Source: Solidesulfovibrio alcoholivorans DSM 5433
GTDB lineage: Bacteria; Desulfobacterota; Desulfovibrionia; Desulfovibrionales; Desulfovibrionaceae
Direction of reading: 5' to 3'
Assembly (NCBI RefSeq): GCF_000702665.1
Contig: NZ_JNJA01000001.1
Location: forward strand, 558,001-622,000
DNA length: 64,000 nucleotides
Shown here: positions 44,287-52,500 of the stretch, piece by piece
Layout of the letters: each line of letters begins with the position of its first letter
How positions within the stretch are numbered: position 1 is the stretch's first letter
The notes under the pieces: generated by a model
What the model was told of the DNA's origin: nothing
The model's input: the letters and a program-made list of their open reading frames with translations, nothing else
Database searches by the model: none
Program-made: the position numbers and the translations under genes

Positions 44287-45234
44287 CTATTTGTCAACAA
44301 ACCGGTAAAGGCGCTCAATTATATCATAAATCTGCGTACAGGCACAATCTGTTTCACCAGTAACATTGAATAGCTTAGTCAGCTTTTTATCTACAATTTT
44401 CGCTGCTCTACATCCTATTGATCCAACCCCAGGAGTGATTAATTCTACCACAATCACTGAGCCATCAGCCTTCTTTAGCAACGCCCTATATTTTCTGACT
44501 CCTTCATCCTTGACTTTCCAGAATACAGACTTCTTCTCGGTAAGATTAACTAACTGCTCTAGAAATTTTAGTATATTTGCATGTAAAGCAGAGAGACTGT
44601 CGGGCGATGTCTCCTGCTGATTTGTTTCAGCACATCTGTTTCTCAAAACAGCATCTTCGGCAAAGAAAAATAAGTCACTCAATTTTTTATTTAACGCAGG
44701 ATGGATAGGGTGCAAATTGCGACCTATGCAAAAAGAACTTTCGAGCTCATCGTCATTGTAAACATCAATATCAAGAACGGCTCGGCTATTGTTTTCTAAA
44801 AACACTTGGCAATCATATTCTGTATCGTCTTCTGTAAAAGAAGAAACATAGCAAGACTCTTTCTTGCCTTTTTCCCAAACAAGCTCTGAAGCGGCACTCA
44901 TCTCGTAAATAATTTCGATCATTGGCATAAATGCTTCAAGTTGATTTCCATAATCCTCTTTAAGATGATTTTCTGATCCAGAGAAGACTTTGCCCTCCTC
45001 TTGTCTATATCCTTTTTTCTCGTGCAATTTATTTGATTTTTGGGACAGAGAGAAAATATTGCCAAGTTTCGTCCCTATAAATCTACACGACTGCCCGACA
45101 CTTTCTTTTATAACTTGTTTATTTTCATCCGAAAGCACTGACGAAAGAGCTTCTATGCAATTGAACGCCAACTCGCAAGCTGCTTCAGGGTTCTCAATAA
45201 CAGCCTGCTTTATGCTATATTTTGATTTAGACAT
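44287..45234 (-). CDS. Hypothetical protein, first gene of the minus-strand block
   Basis: A 315-residue soluble protein from ATG 45234 (MSKSKYSIKQAVIENPEAACELAFNCIEAL). The open frame continues 122 codons upstream, but that part runs through a GC-rich region with the 18-bp palindrome and looks random. The protein is rich in Lys, Glu and Ser and contains a beta segment (YDCQVFLENNSRAVLDIDVYND) and late cysteines (GETDCACTQIYD). No function recognised. Confidence 0.68.
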   Translation of the reverse strand: MSKSKYSIKQAVIENPEAACELAFNCIEALSSVLSDENKQVIKESVGQSCRFIGTKLGNIFSLSQKSNKLHEKKGYRQEEGKVFSGSENHLKEDYGNQLEAFMPMIEIIYEMSAASELVWEKGKKESCYVSSFTEDDTEYDCQVFLENNSRAVLDIDVYNDDELESSFCIGRNLHPIHPALNKKLSDLFFFAEDAVLRNRCAETNQQETSPDSLSALHANILKFLEQLVNLTEKKSVFWKVKDEGVRKYRALLKKADGSVIVVELITPGVGSIGCRAAKIVDKKLTKLFNVTGETDCACTQIYDIIERLYRFVDK

Positions 45235-45483
45235 TCTTGTTCTCTGCAACTTATAAATCAAAGACTCTCTTTGAGGTGGTCCATCTCGAAGCCCCGGCGG
45301 AGTTGATCCCAGAATGGGGCCTGTCTTTTTTGACTTCCCAAGTATCCATCTGTCCGACAAAATACGTTTTTCCAATACTCCGACATCAGCGGATTTACAA
45401 GCTCCGACAGCCCTCACTCCCACAGTCTCTGCCTTTCCCTGAGCCAAACGCTCCGATCCCCCAATGCATCTCTCTGAACCAAC

Positions 45484-45501
45484 TGCGCAGCATCCTGCGC
45501 G
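45484..45501 (+). repeat. 18-bp palindrome, copy 3
   Basis: TGCGCAGCATCCTGCGCG, one base from the consensus. Preceded by CTGAACCAAC, resembling the CTGAACCAAA flank of copy 2. Lies between divergent genes. Confidence 0.75.
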
Positions 45502-45593
45502 TTCAGTTTTCGTACTTCTCCCGTGACCACCTCCCTGGTCCAGGGTATCCTTTTCCCCAAAGCTCACTTGTTGAACCAGGAGAAGGATAACAT

Positions 45594-45827
45594 ATGTCAC
45601 AACAATACCTGGACACTCTCACGCTCAAGGACGAGATAGTCACCGCATTTCGTCCTATCGAGCAACTCTTAAAGATTATGGACAAGTCTTCTCCAGAGTC
45701 TTCTGGAGAACTGATTCGTGCCTATGGCGAGATTGGTCTTGAACTGTGTCGTAATTTTCGTCGCAGACTTGATACTATATTGAACACTCAGGAGCAGGAG
45801 CAGGAGATGGATGATGACTGCCAATAA
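45594..45827 (+). CDS. Small hypothetical protein
   Basis: A 77-residue helical protein (MSQQYLDTLTLKDEIVTAFRPIEQLLKIMDKSS) with a good ribosome site GGAGAAGGA eight bases before ATG 45594. The acidic tail QEQEQEMDDDCQ overlaps the start of the next gene by 17 bases, pointing to translational coupling. It probably works with the DUF6573-like protein. Function unknown. Confidence 0.7.
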   Translation: MSQQYLDTLTLKDEIVTAFRPIEQLLKIMDKSSPESSGELIRAYGEIGLELCRNFRRRLDTILNTQEQEQEMDDDCQ

Positions 45828-46200
45828 CGACTGGAACGTCATCTACTCCTACTCTAAGGCACAAGCGATTGCCGATGGCGTGCTCGTCGACGTCAGTGAG
45901 CAGGCGAAGAAGATCGGGTTCAGGATTCCCACCGTCGTCACTGCCACGCTCTATCACGGATATGTCGAACCACCAACCGGATTGGAAGCTGAAGGTCAAT
46001 CCGTAACGGGTCGGCTCCATGATCTCATGGTCCTGGCACTGTTCGCTGCCCGCAGAACCATCAACACCGACCGCGTCACCTTCAAGGTCGATTTCCTGAT
46101 GGCTCCAGGACGCAAAGAGACCGTGGAGGTCCTCGTCCACATCGGTCCCGGCGACGAAGGGGAACCTGTCCTGGCCATCATGCTCCCCGAAGACGACTGA
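45811..46200 (+). CDS. DUF6573-like mobile-element protein
   Basis: A 129-residue protein matching a family common on plasmids and integrative elements: NDWNVIYSYSKAQAIADGVLVDVSEQAKKIGFRIPTVVTATLY, then TGRLHDLMVLALFAARR and a closing beta half. ATG 45811 or 45814 both have GGAGATGG upstream. The family is a reliable marker of mobile DNA, but its molecular role is not known to me. Confidence 0.8.
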   Translation: MMTANNDWNVIYSYSKAQAIADGVLVDVSEQAKKIGFRIPTVVTATLYHGYVEPPTGLEAEGQSVTGRLHDLMVLALFAARRTINTDRVTFKVDFLMAPGRKETVEVLVHIGPGDEGEPVLAIMLPEDD

Positions 46201-46223
46201 ATGTTGACGCTGGCGATTCCCCG

Positions 46224-46550
46224 TCACTTGAGAATCAGCACCCTGACCATCGTCAGGATGGCCCGGACCTGCTCTTCGGTGGCCCGGTTCAGGAGCTCTA
46301 AAAGCTCTTGCTGCGCCTGTTCCTTGGACAGCTTCACGTCACCCAGGTCGAAGAGGGTCGTCAAATCTTCCCCGAGCGCGGCGGACAGCCTTTCGATGTT
46401 CACCAAGGTCGGATTCCCCCTGCCCCGTTCGATTTCGCCAACGCTCTGGAGCGAAAGCCCCGCACGTTCGGCAACCTGCTCCTGGGTCAGATCCTTGGCC
46501 CGTCGCAGGGAACGGATGCGTTTTCCGAAAACCTTAAGAATTTCGCCCAT
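46224..46550 (-). CDS. XRE-family HTH regulator
   Basis: A 108-residue Cro/C1-type repressor. The helix-turn-helix spans about residues 10-65: KRIRSLRRAKDLTQEQVAERAGLSLQSVGEIERGRGNPTLVNIERLSAALG. The C-terminal 40 residues are helical (KEQAQQELLELLNRATEEQVRAIL) and probably dimerise. It faces away from the flagellin gene across a 425-base control region with a perfect inverted repeat (46618-46634). It is the best candidate for a repressor of island C cargo or its own gene. Confidence 0.88.
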   Translation of the reverse strand: MGEILKVFGKRIRSLRRAKDLTQEQVAERAGLSLQSVGEIERGRGNPTLVNIERLSAALGEDLTTLFDLGDVKLSKEQAQQELLELLNRATEEQVRAILTMVRVLILK

Positions 46551-46975
46551 GGGACCATCCTTTTCGGGAGAGTCTAGGGCTAGTTTTCATTTCGTATAAG
46601 CAAGTCAGGTATGTATATTGCTAGTAGATAGCAAGTTAACTTTAAATTTTACCAAATTTTCCGCCTAAACTGTGCACAGGGGCGGTGCGGCTGCGGGTCG
46701 CCGGAAAACAATTCCCGGTGGATCACGGAAAACCTCAGGCAGGAGCGGAAGAATAGTCAATTTGTTGACCGATATTCGACGCCATCCTGCCGAAATATCA
46801 CTAGCCATGCCACAATCGGGATGTCGGTATGCGATATGCAAGTTAGCATATTAACGCTGCTCAACTTACTGAATTTGCCCAGCTAGCTCGCCCCTGGCGA
46901 TGCAGGCTCCGTATTTGATTACTGACGTTCGGCGAAACTCGGGAGAGTCGCTGGCGGATGAGAAGGATGCCATCT
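46551..46975. promoter_or_regulatory. Divergent control region between XRE and flagellin genes
   Basis: An AT-rich gene-free region. It holds the inverted repeat TTGCTAGTAGATAGCAA (46618-46634) and two related words, GCAAGTTAAC (46631-46640) and GCAAGTTAGC (46840-46849), placed near each end. They could be operators for the XRE protein. I could not find a convincing flagellar sigma-28 or sigma-54 promoter before the flagellin gene. Confidence 0.5.
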
Positions 46976-48829
46976 ATGGCATTGAGCATAAACCACAATC
47001 TTATGGCGCAGAACGTCGCCAGAAATCTATCGGACCATTACGGGTCGTTGAGCACGTCGACGCAGCGGCTGTCATCCGGGCTCAGGATCAACTCGTCCGC
47101 CGATGACGCTGCCGGACTCGCCGTCCGTGAGTTGATGCGGTCCGACATCTCGACCCTGAACCAGGGGATCAGGAATGCCAACGATGCCATCTCCATGATC
47201 CAGACTGCTGACGGGGCCTTGCAGATCATCGATGAAAAACTGATTCGGATGAAGGAACTTGCCGAACAAGCTGCAACAGGGACCTACAGCTCCGATCAGC
47301 GAATGATCATCAACAGTGAATTTCAAGCAATGTCCATCGAAATCAATAGGATAGCAAATGCCACCAATTTTAACGGGATAACACTGATAAATTCTATAAA
47401 TCCAGACTTTGACCCAATGTCTGTTCAAAATTGGGAGCAGTTGAATCAATCTTCATTCAACAGCCCAGACAATATCACTACGAATGCCTTTGAAAATTAC
47501 AATGGAGATTTAATAGCAGGGACTGGAAACGCCACCGGAGGGGAAATATGGGCGTACGATGGTACGCAATGGTCCCAAATAAATACCGATGGATTCGGCG
47601 ACCCTAATAATACAACTGTATATAATACAAAAACATATAATGGTTCGCTGTATGCCAGCGTATACAACACCGCGTCAGGAAGTCAAATTTGGAAATATGA
47701 TGGATCAAACTGGTCAAAAGTTAATACGGACGGATTTGGCAATGCAAACAATATATATTCTGAGACAATGAAAGTTTACAATGACAAGCTCTATGTGGCT
47801 ACAAGAAATGACGCAACTGGAAGCGAGGTTTATTCTTATGACGGCAGTAGCTGGTCAAAAGTTTCAACTGGTGGATTTGGTGATTCAAATAACTTTGTCA
47901 CATTATCGCTAGAAGAATTCAGAGGAGAATTATATGCTGGCACAGTCAATAATGTCGCCGGGTCGCAAGTTTATAAACTTAGTGGATCATCTTGGATTCA
48001 AGTAAACCAATCAGGATATGGAGACACTGACAACGTCCAAACACAGTCTTTAACAGCATACAACGACAAGCTTTATGCTGGAACCGCGAATTTTTCTGAC
48101 GGAGGTTCAGTTTATGTTTACGACGGACAGTCATGGACTCAAATAAGCGAAGCTGGATTTGGCGATTCGAACAATGATTATATCGAAAATGTAACAATGT
48201 TTAACAATAGGATTTATGCATCAACAAACAACTCTGCGGAAGGCACACAAGTTTGGGCTTATGACGGAACTAATTGGGCTCAAATAAACACTAGTGGCTT
48301 TGGGACAAGCGATAATGTTTACGCAAACGGCTTGTTTGTATATGACAACCAGCTAGTCGCTGGAACATTTAATTCAACTTCTGGAACTCAAATATGGGCT
48401 CTCGATAAAATTGAAAATCAAAATATAAAAATACATTTCGGGACAGGAAATAGCTCTGCTGAAGATTATTATTATGTCATGCGGTCAAATATGACAACCG
48501 GAGTTGATGGATTAAACATTCAATACTTAGACATAAGGACTCAATATGGAGCACAGCATTCGCTGGGCGAGCTTTCTTCCGCAATGATAAAAACAGATAC
48601 TGTTCGTGCCAACCTCGGAGCAACTCAGAACCGCCTTGAGAACACCATTTCGAACTTACAAATCCAATCCGAGAATCTTCAGGCTGCCGAATCGCAAATA
48701 TCCGACACCGACGTCGCGCAGGAAATGACGTCTTTTGTCCGTGAGCAAATATTGACCCAGGCCGCGACGGCGATGCTGACCCAAGCCAATTCGATGCCGA
48801 AGATGGCATTGCAGTTGATCACTGGATAG
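46976..48829 (+). CDS. Flagellin with an inserted seven-repeat beta-propeller
   Basis: A 617-residue protein whose two ends are standard flagellin: MALSINHNLMAQNVARNLS through RLSSGLRINSSADDAAGLAV to ITLIN (residues 1-145), and TDTVRANLGATQNRLENTI to NSMPKMALQLITG at the C-terminus. These D0/D1 parts pack into the filament core. Between them (about 150-480) lie seven repeats of about 47 residues with the core W.(Q/K)(I/V)NT.GFGD.NN and A/G-GT...G.(Q/E)(I/V)W.YDG, predicted to close as a seven-bladed propeller exposed on the filament. The repeat DNA is AT-rich, the ends GC-rich. ATG 46976 (MALSIN) fits the family. Ligand binding or phage/surface interaction is inference. Confidence 0.92.
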   Translation: MALSINHNLMAQNVARNLSDHYGSLSTSTQRLSSGLRINSSADDAAGLAVRELMRSDISTLNQGIRNANDAISMIQTADGALQIIDEKLIRMKELAEQAATGTYSSDQRMIINSEFQAMSIEINRIANATNFNGITLINSINPDFDPMSVQNWEQLNQSSFNSPDNITTNAFENYNGDLIAGTGNATGGEIWAYDGTQWSQINTDGFGDPNNTTVYNTKTYNGSLYASVYNTASGSQIWKYDGSNWSKVNTDGFGNANNIYSETMKVYNDKLYVATRNDATGSEVYSYDGSSWSKVSTGGFGDSNNFVTLSLEEFRGELYAGTVNNVAGSQVYKLSGSSWIQVNQSGYGDTDNVQTQSLTAYNDKLYAGTANFSDGGSVYVYDGQSWTQISEAGFGDSNNDYIENVTMFNNRIYASTNNSAEGTQVWAYDGTNWAQINTSGFGTSDNVYANGLFVYDNQLVAGTFNSTSGTQIWALDKIENQNIKIHFGTGNSSAEDYYYVMRSNMTTGVDGLNIQYLDIRTQYGAQHSLGELSSAMIKTDTVRANLGATQNRLENTISNLQIQSENLQAAESQISDTDVAQEMTSFVREQILTQAATAMLTQANSMPKMALQLITG

Positions 48830-48850
48830 CCGATTTCACCGGAGGAAATC

Positions 48851-49090
48851 ATGAATACAGATCGTAGCGATAACAACACGTTTGAAATCAACGACATTAG
48901 GGGGCTGCTTTCCGAGGACTTCTCGAAGAACAAAATCGACCGACTCATCATGGCCCTGCGGTCGACCGATCCCTCGAAACCGGCTTTCGCGATGCACGAG
49001 ATAAGACCCTTGCTGGCTGACGACTTCTCCCTGGCCACCGTCAACCGGGTGCTGATGACGTTGAAGCTCGCCCAGATCACCGCCTTCTGA
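48851..49090 (+). CDS. Small protein with an internal duplication
   Basis: A 79-residue protein 21 bases after the flagellin gene with ribosome site GGAGGAAA. It has two similar halves: INDIRGLLSEDFSKNKIDRLIMALRS and MHEIRPLLADDFSLATVNRVLMTLK, each likely a helical pair. It is not FliS or another flagellin chaperone I know. Position suggests it is co-transcribed with the flagellin and may assist or regulate it. Confidence 0.7.
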   Translation: MNTDRSDNNTFEINDIRGLLSEDFSKNKIDRLIMALRSTDPSKPAFAMHEIRPLLADDFSLATVNRVLMTLKLAQITAF

Positions 49091-49939
49091 CCAAGGGAAG
49101 CAAACTCACAAAGCCCGTCCCTGGGCTCTCTTGTTGGGAACCATCTTGCCTGACCCCAGGTCCAGAGAAGACGCGGCTCCTGCCTGAGTGAGATAGGGCG
49201 GGTAGGGAAATTACCCTGCCCCTCTTGTCACCTTGTCTTCCTATGACTCTCACGCGCCAACCTGCCTTAGCCTGCCAAGCTCCTTGAGTGTTTACCATCA
49301 CACTGATTTAACAAGCAATGCGGAGCAAAGAGATCGACCCAGGTTTCTCTTGCCACGCAGCAATTTCATGCGATTTTCAGATGAAATAGCCGCGATTCCA
49401 TTCGAAACAAAGTGGTGACAGATCATGATCTTCAGACCGAATCCCCTGAGGAAGTGGCAAACTCAAATCTCTAACCCCGGTTTTTCGAGCACCAGCCTTC
49501 AGAGTTCATGGGTAAAGTGGTAACGCATGGCAATTTAAGTGGTGCCGCAAACGGTGCTTGCACGCTGATCCGTGAGGCTCTCGATATTCGGGGTAAATAC
49601 GAACGGCAGGAGCCTTCATACCGTGCTTATCATGCTGGTATTCTGAAAAAACTTGTGCTCCACCACCCCGGCATCTTCCCCGGCCCCCTGGATTCGCGCG
49701 GGGCACCCCCTTCCTGGGATTTGGGGCTGGTCCTGGGGTTTGGGTGTCCCCCCCTGGACAAAATCGCAGGAAATCGCAGATATGGCCCAATGTCCGTTTC
49801 TCGCATCCCCCAGCTGGGCCACTGCCCGAGATCGTCGTGAACTCTTTGCGCAGGATGCTGCGCAACTGGTTTCAGTGGCGGGATTATCCTGGAATCCGCC
49901 TGGATTGTCGCTCGAAGGGAGATTTGCTACCTCGGGACC
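49091..49939. other. Gene-free region with palindrome copy 4
   Basis: About 850 bases without a convincing gene; overlapping open frames in both directions are low quality. A weak hairpin AGCCCGTCCCTGGGCT followed by T-rich DNA (about 49113-49140) could end the flagellin transcript. AATGTCCGTTT at 49789-49799 matches the motif near 55914. The 18-bp palindrome lies at 49847-49864. Confidence 0.55.
49847..49864 (-). repeat. 18-bp palindrome, copy 4
   Basis: TGCGCAGGATGCTGCGCA, the same loop orientation as copy 2. It lies 76 bases before the gene at 49940. Confidence 0.8.
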
Positions 49940-50935
49940 ATGGCCAAGAAGTCTGACGAGAAAAAAGTCATCCGGTTCGACTCCCACAGGCTCAAAAGCG
50001 TTGCCTTCTGGTTCTGGGAGTACCAGCGGAGGAACCCCGCCTACCGCAAATTCTCATATGCCATTGAATATTATAGGTCTTATTTCGAAGAGCTTGGCGA
50101 ACTTGAAGTCATCGAGTCTGAAGAGGGCTGCAAAAAATTCGAATCCGACGCCTTTGACATGGAAGACCCCAATCCGAAGAACCATCCCTATGCCTTGTAT
50201 CTTGAGGAGAAATACGGAAGGGAAGCTCGCCTTGCTTTCTGCAAGCTATCATTCTTGGTTGAAGCAGTGAGGAGACGTTTCCATAGACTGTACCGCAACT
50301 GCTACATCGGGCTAGATACTGACGAAGCACTCACTGCCGTCCTCAAGGGTAAGCCTGTCGTATTTGAGAGCAAAGACCATTCTGATATCAATGCTTTACT
50401 TCGTTCTTATTATAAATGGGCGATGAGCATCGATGAGGAGGCTCCGAATCATTACATGTCTGACTTGGACAAGACATCAGGCATTCTTTTGGACCACAAG
50501 CAAGCACTCAAAGATCCTGAACAAGTTATGCGTGAACTTCATGCCGTCAAGATATTCAATGCAACCATGGAGAGTATTTTTACAAACAAACGGATAAGCG
50601 ATGAAACATTGGAAGCGGTTTACAAACTCTGTCTTTCTGGAGAAAATATCGTAAGCGCCGACATAACACGACTCATTCTATTATGGATGTGGGACAAGGC
50701 CCATGAGGAAGATGAAAATAGCCCACTTGATTTCGATACTGTTCAAAAGCTCCTCAAGCAAGCTATCCCGTTAAAGTACAGATATAATGACAAGATAGCC
50801 ACATTGCTTCAAAAAAAGCAGAGACTTCTCGAATATTACGAAAAGATCTGCAACAAGATCAATACGATGAATCCGCTTTGCACCAAGCAAAATGGAAGGC
50901 AACTCCCCTCGATAAAAGACGTCCTCAGCCTTTAA
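49940..50935 (+). CDS. Hypothetical protein of island C
   Basis: A 331-residue soluble, mainly helical protein. The start VAFWFWEYQRRNPAYRKFSYAIEYY recalls the W-E-(F/Y)-x-R-R-N-P-x-Y motif at the N-terminus of small regulatory proteins on mobile elements (DUF6499-like). The rest (GREARLAFCKLSFLVEAVRRRF, SDINALLRSYYKWAMS) is unfamiliar. It starts a co-directional group with the collagen-like and DpdA-like genes. The start at 49940 is the first ATG; no strong ribosome site is seen. Confidence 0.7.
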   Translation: MAKKSDEKKVIRFDSHRLKSVAFWFWEYQRRNPAYRKFSYAIEYYRSYFEELGELEVIESEEGCKKFESDAFDMEDPNPKNHPYALYLEEKYGREARLAFCKLSFLVEAVRRRFHRLYRNCYIGLDTDEALTAVLKGKPVVFESKDHSDINALLRSYYKWAMSIDEEAPNHYMSDLDKTSGILLDHKQALKDPEQVMRELHAVKIFNATMESIFTNKRISDETLEAVYKLCLSGENIVSADITRLILLWMWDKAHEEDENSPLDFDTVQKLLKQAIPLKYRYNDKIATLLQKKQRLLEYYEKICNKINTMNPLCTKQNGRQLPSIKDVLSL

Positions 50936-51183
50936 GGCTCTTCCCGCCGCGTTCATCGCCTTTCTTCCGCCCCTTCTCAAAACTTCCTTCGAAAACCGAA
51001 CGATAACCATCTGATCTTTCTGGTCTTGTGAGAGACAAAAGGTGTCTAGACCTCTTGTCCACATCGTCCCGCGTGCCTTGATTAGACCGTAGCCAACATG
51101 AACGGCGCGATGGAGGGCGGTTACAGAGACCGCACTTCAAAGTTCCACCAGCCCCCAACTCGGGGTGCTTCTTGGAGGCTACC

Positions 51184-52437
51184 ATGAACGAGGCCATGAA
51201 AAAGATCGTTGGTTCGCCGAATGTCGACAACTCGCAACACCGTGACCCCAGCAACGATGTCGATCCCACCAAAGGCACTGGCGGTACCGGAGGTGCCGGT
51301 TTCACCGGTGGCACTGGCGGCACTGGCGGCACCGGTTTCATTGGCAGTACCGGTGCTTCTGGACTTGGTGGTGATGTCGGCAAAGCCATCAACTCCATCA
51401 TGGACATGAATGAAAGCGTTGAGGATTTTGCCAAGCATGTTGCTTACGCTGGACTTTACGGCGCCACCGGCGGAGCGGGCGGGATCGGCACTCTTGAAGA
51501 CGCTGCCAACAAGAACGTGTCGCTTGCGGACATCAGCAAAAAGTTCTCGAAGCAGATCGGGAAGTTGGAGGACACCGAGGAGATCTTGAAGGACTTCAAC
51601 GAGTGCCAGGGTGTGTTCAACCTTGTCATGTCAAAAACCAACGCGGTCAATGCCTACTTCGCGTTCATGCAGGGCAAGCGCCTCCTCAAACTCCAGTCCA
51701 TCCGCAGCATGCAGAACAGCCGCGACTGGATCAAGTGGATCACCGCCAAGCTCCCCAACCTCAAAAAGCGTACCCGGGAGAAGTATATGAGCCTGGCAGC
51801 TGTTCCCGGAGTGGAAAACCACTTTGAGTACGGGGTCGAACGCCTGGCTGAGTTCGGCGCCATCTACTCCCCGAAGAGCGAAACGGATAAGACTGCGCTG
51901 GGCAGCGACCCCTTCAGCAACTATATGAAGTCGTTCAATCTTGAGATGGGCACCAGCCACGACGAACGCAAGAACTATGTTGATGCCGTCATCGAGGTGA
52001 GCAAGCTGAACCGTATCGGGGTCGACTTCCCTTTGGATGTGATGATCAACTTCCTTCGTGTGCAGGACCCGCTGACGAGTGAAGAGCGCAAACACCTGAA
52101 GAAGCTGGGCAAGGAAGAGGCGATCAAGCTCCTCACCCAGATCATCACCAAGGAGTTGAACCGCAAGAACTTCATCGCGGGGACTGACACTCCTTCATCC
52201 GAAACGGGGGCGTCCGGTGATACCCAGAAGGCTTCCACCGATACCAGCCCCGACGATTCTCTGACGGGACCGAATATCGACCGGATGGTGAGCACCCTTT
52301 GCAAGTCGCTGAAGCCCGTTGCCTCTAACACTGTCAAGCTCGATGGCAAGTTCGACCGGGACGCGTTGGTCCAGCTCAAGGTCTACATCGAGCAGTTGCT
52401 GGAACTTCCCCAGGACGCGCAGGTCGAGGCTGCTTAA
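51184..52437 (+). CDS. Protein with a collagen-like Gly-Thr-Gly segment
   Basis: A 417-residue protein. Residues 30-66 are a collagen-like low-complexity segment (GTGGTGGAGFTGGTGG, then GTGFIGSTGASGLGG), with a second short one near 85-100 (GLYGATGGAGGIG). The remaining 300 residues are helical and unfamiliar (FNLVMSKTNAVNAYFAFMQGKRLL), with an Ser/Thr-rich linker near 335-355. ATG 51184 follows GGAGGCT at proper spacing, preferred to TTG 51172. No signal peptide, so it stays in the cytoplasm or is released another way; phage structural proteins also carry such repeats. Confidence 0.78.
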   Translation: MNEAMKKIVGSPNVDNSQHRDPSNDVDPTKGTGGTGGAGFTGGTGGTGGTGFIGSTGASGLGGDVGKAINSIMDMNESVEDFAKHVAYAGLYGATGGAGGIGTLEDAANKNVSLADISKKFSKQIGKLEDTEEILKDFNECQGVFNLVMSKTNAVNAYFAFMQGKRLLKLQSIRSMQNSRDWIKWITAKLPNLKKRTREKYMSLAAVPGVENHFEYGVERLAEFGAIYSPKSETDKTALGSDPFSNYMKSFNLEMGTSHDERKNYVDAVIEVSKLNRIGVDFPLDVMINFLRVQDPLTSEERKHLKKLGKEEAIKLLTQIITKELNRKNFIAGTDTPSSETGASGDTQKASTDTSPDDSLTGPNIDRMVSTLCKSLKPVASNTVKLDGKFDRDALVQLKVYIEQLLELPQDAQVEAA

Positions 52438-52453
52438 CCTGAATGACCACCAA

Positions 52454-52481
52454 GGCCCCTCTGGGATCACCTGGAGGGGCC
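52454..52481 (+). promoter_or_regulatory. Hairpin in the 63-base gap before the DpdA-like gene
   Basis: GGCCCCTC (52454-52461) pairs with GAGGGGCC (52474-52481). No T-run follows, so it is more likely an mRNA-processing or attenuation element than a terminator. Confidence 0.5.
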
Positions 52482-52500
52482 ACCACAAGGACAAACCATA

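Noticed and set aside
46551..46975. Flagellar sigma-28 promoter before the flagellin gene
   Set aside because: A CCGATAT word exists at about 46771 but has no matching -35 element at the required spacing.
49508..50270. Several overlapping open frames before the gene at 49940
   Set aside because: They conflict with each other, cross the palindrome repeat, and lack ribosome sites or protein-like composition.
51184..52437. Secreted collagen-like adhesin
   Set aside because: No signal peptide or anchor is present, and the Gly-rich segment is short; a cytoplasmic or phage-like role is equally possible.
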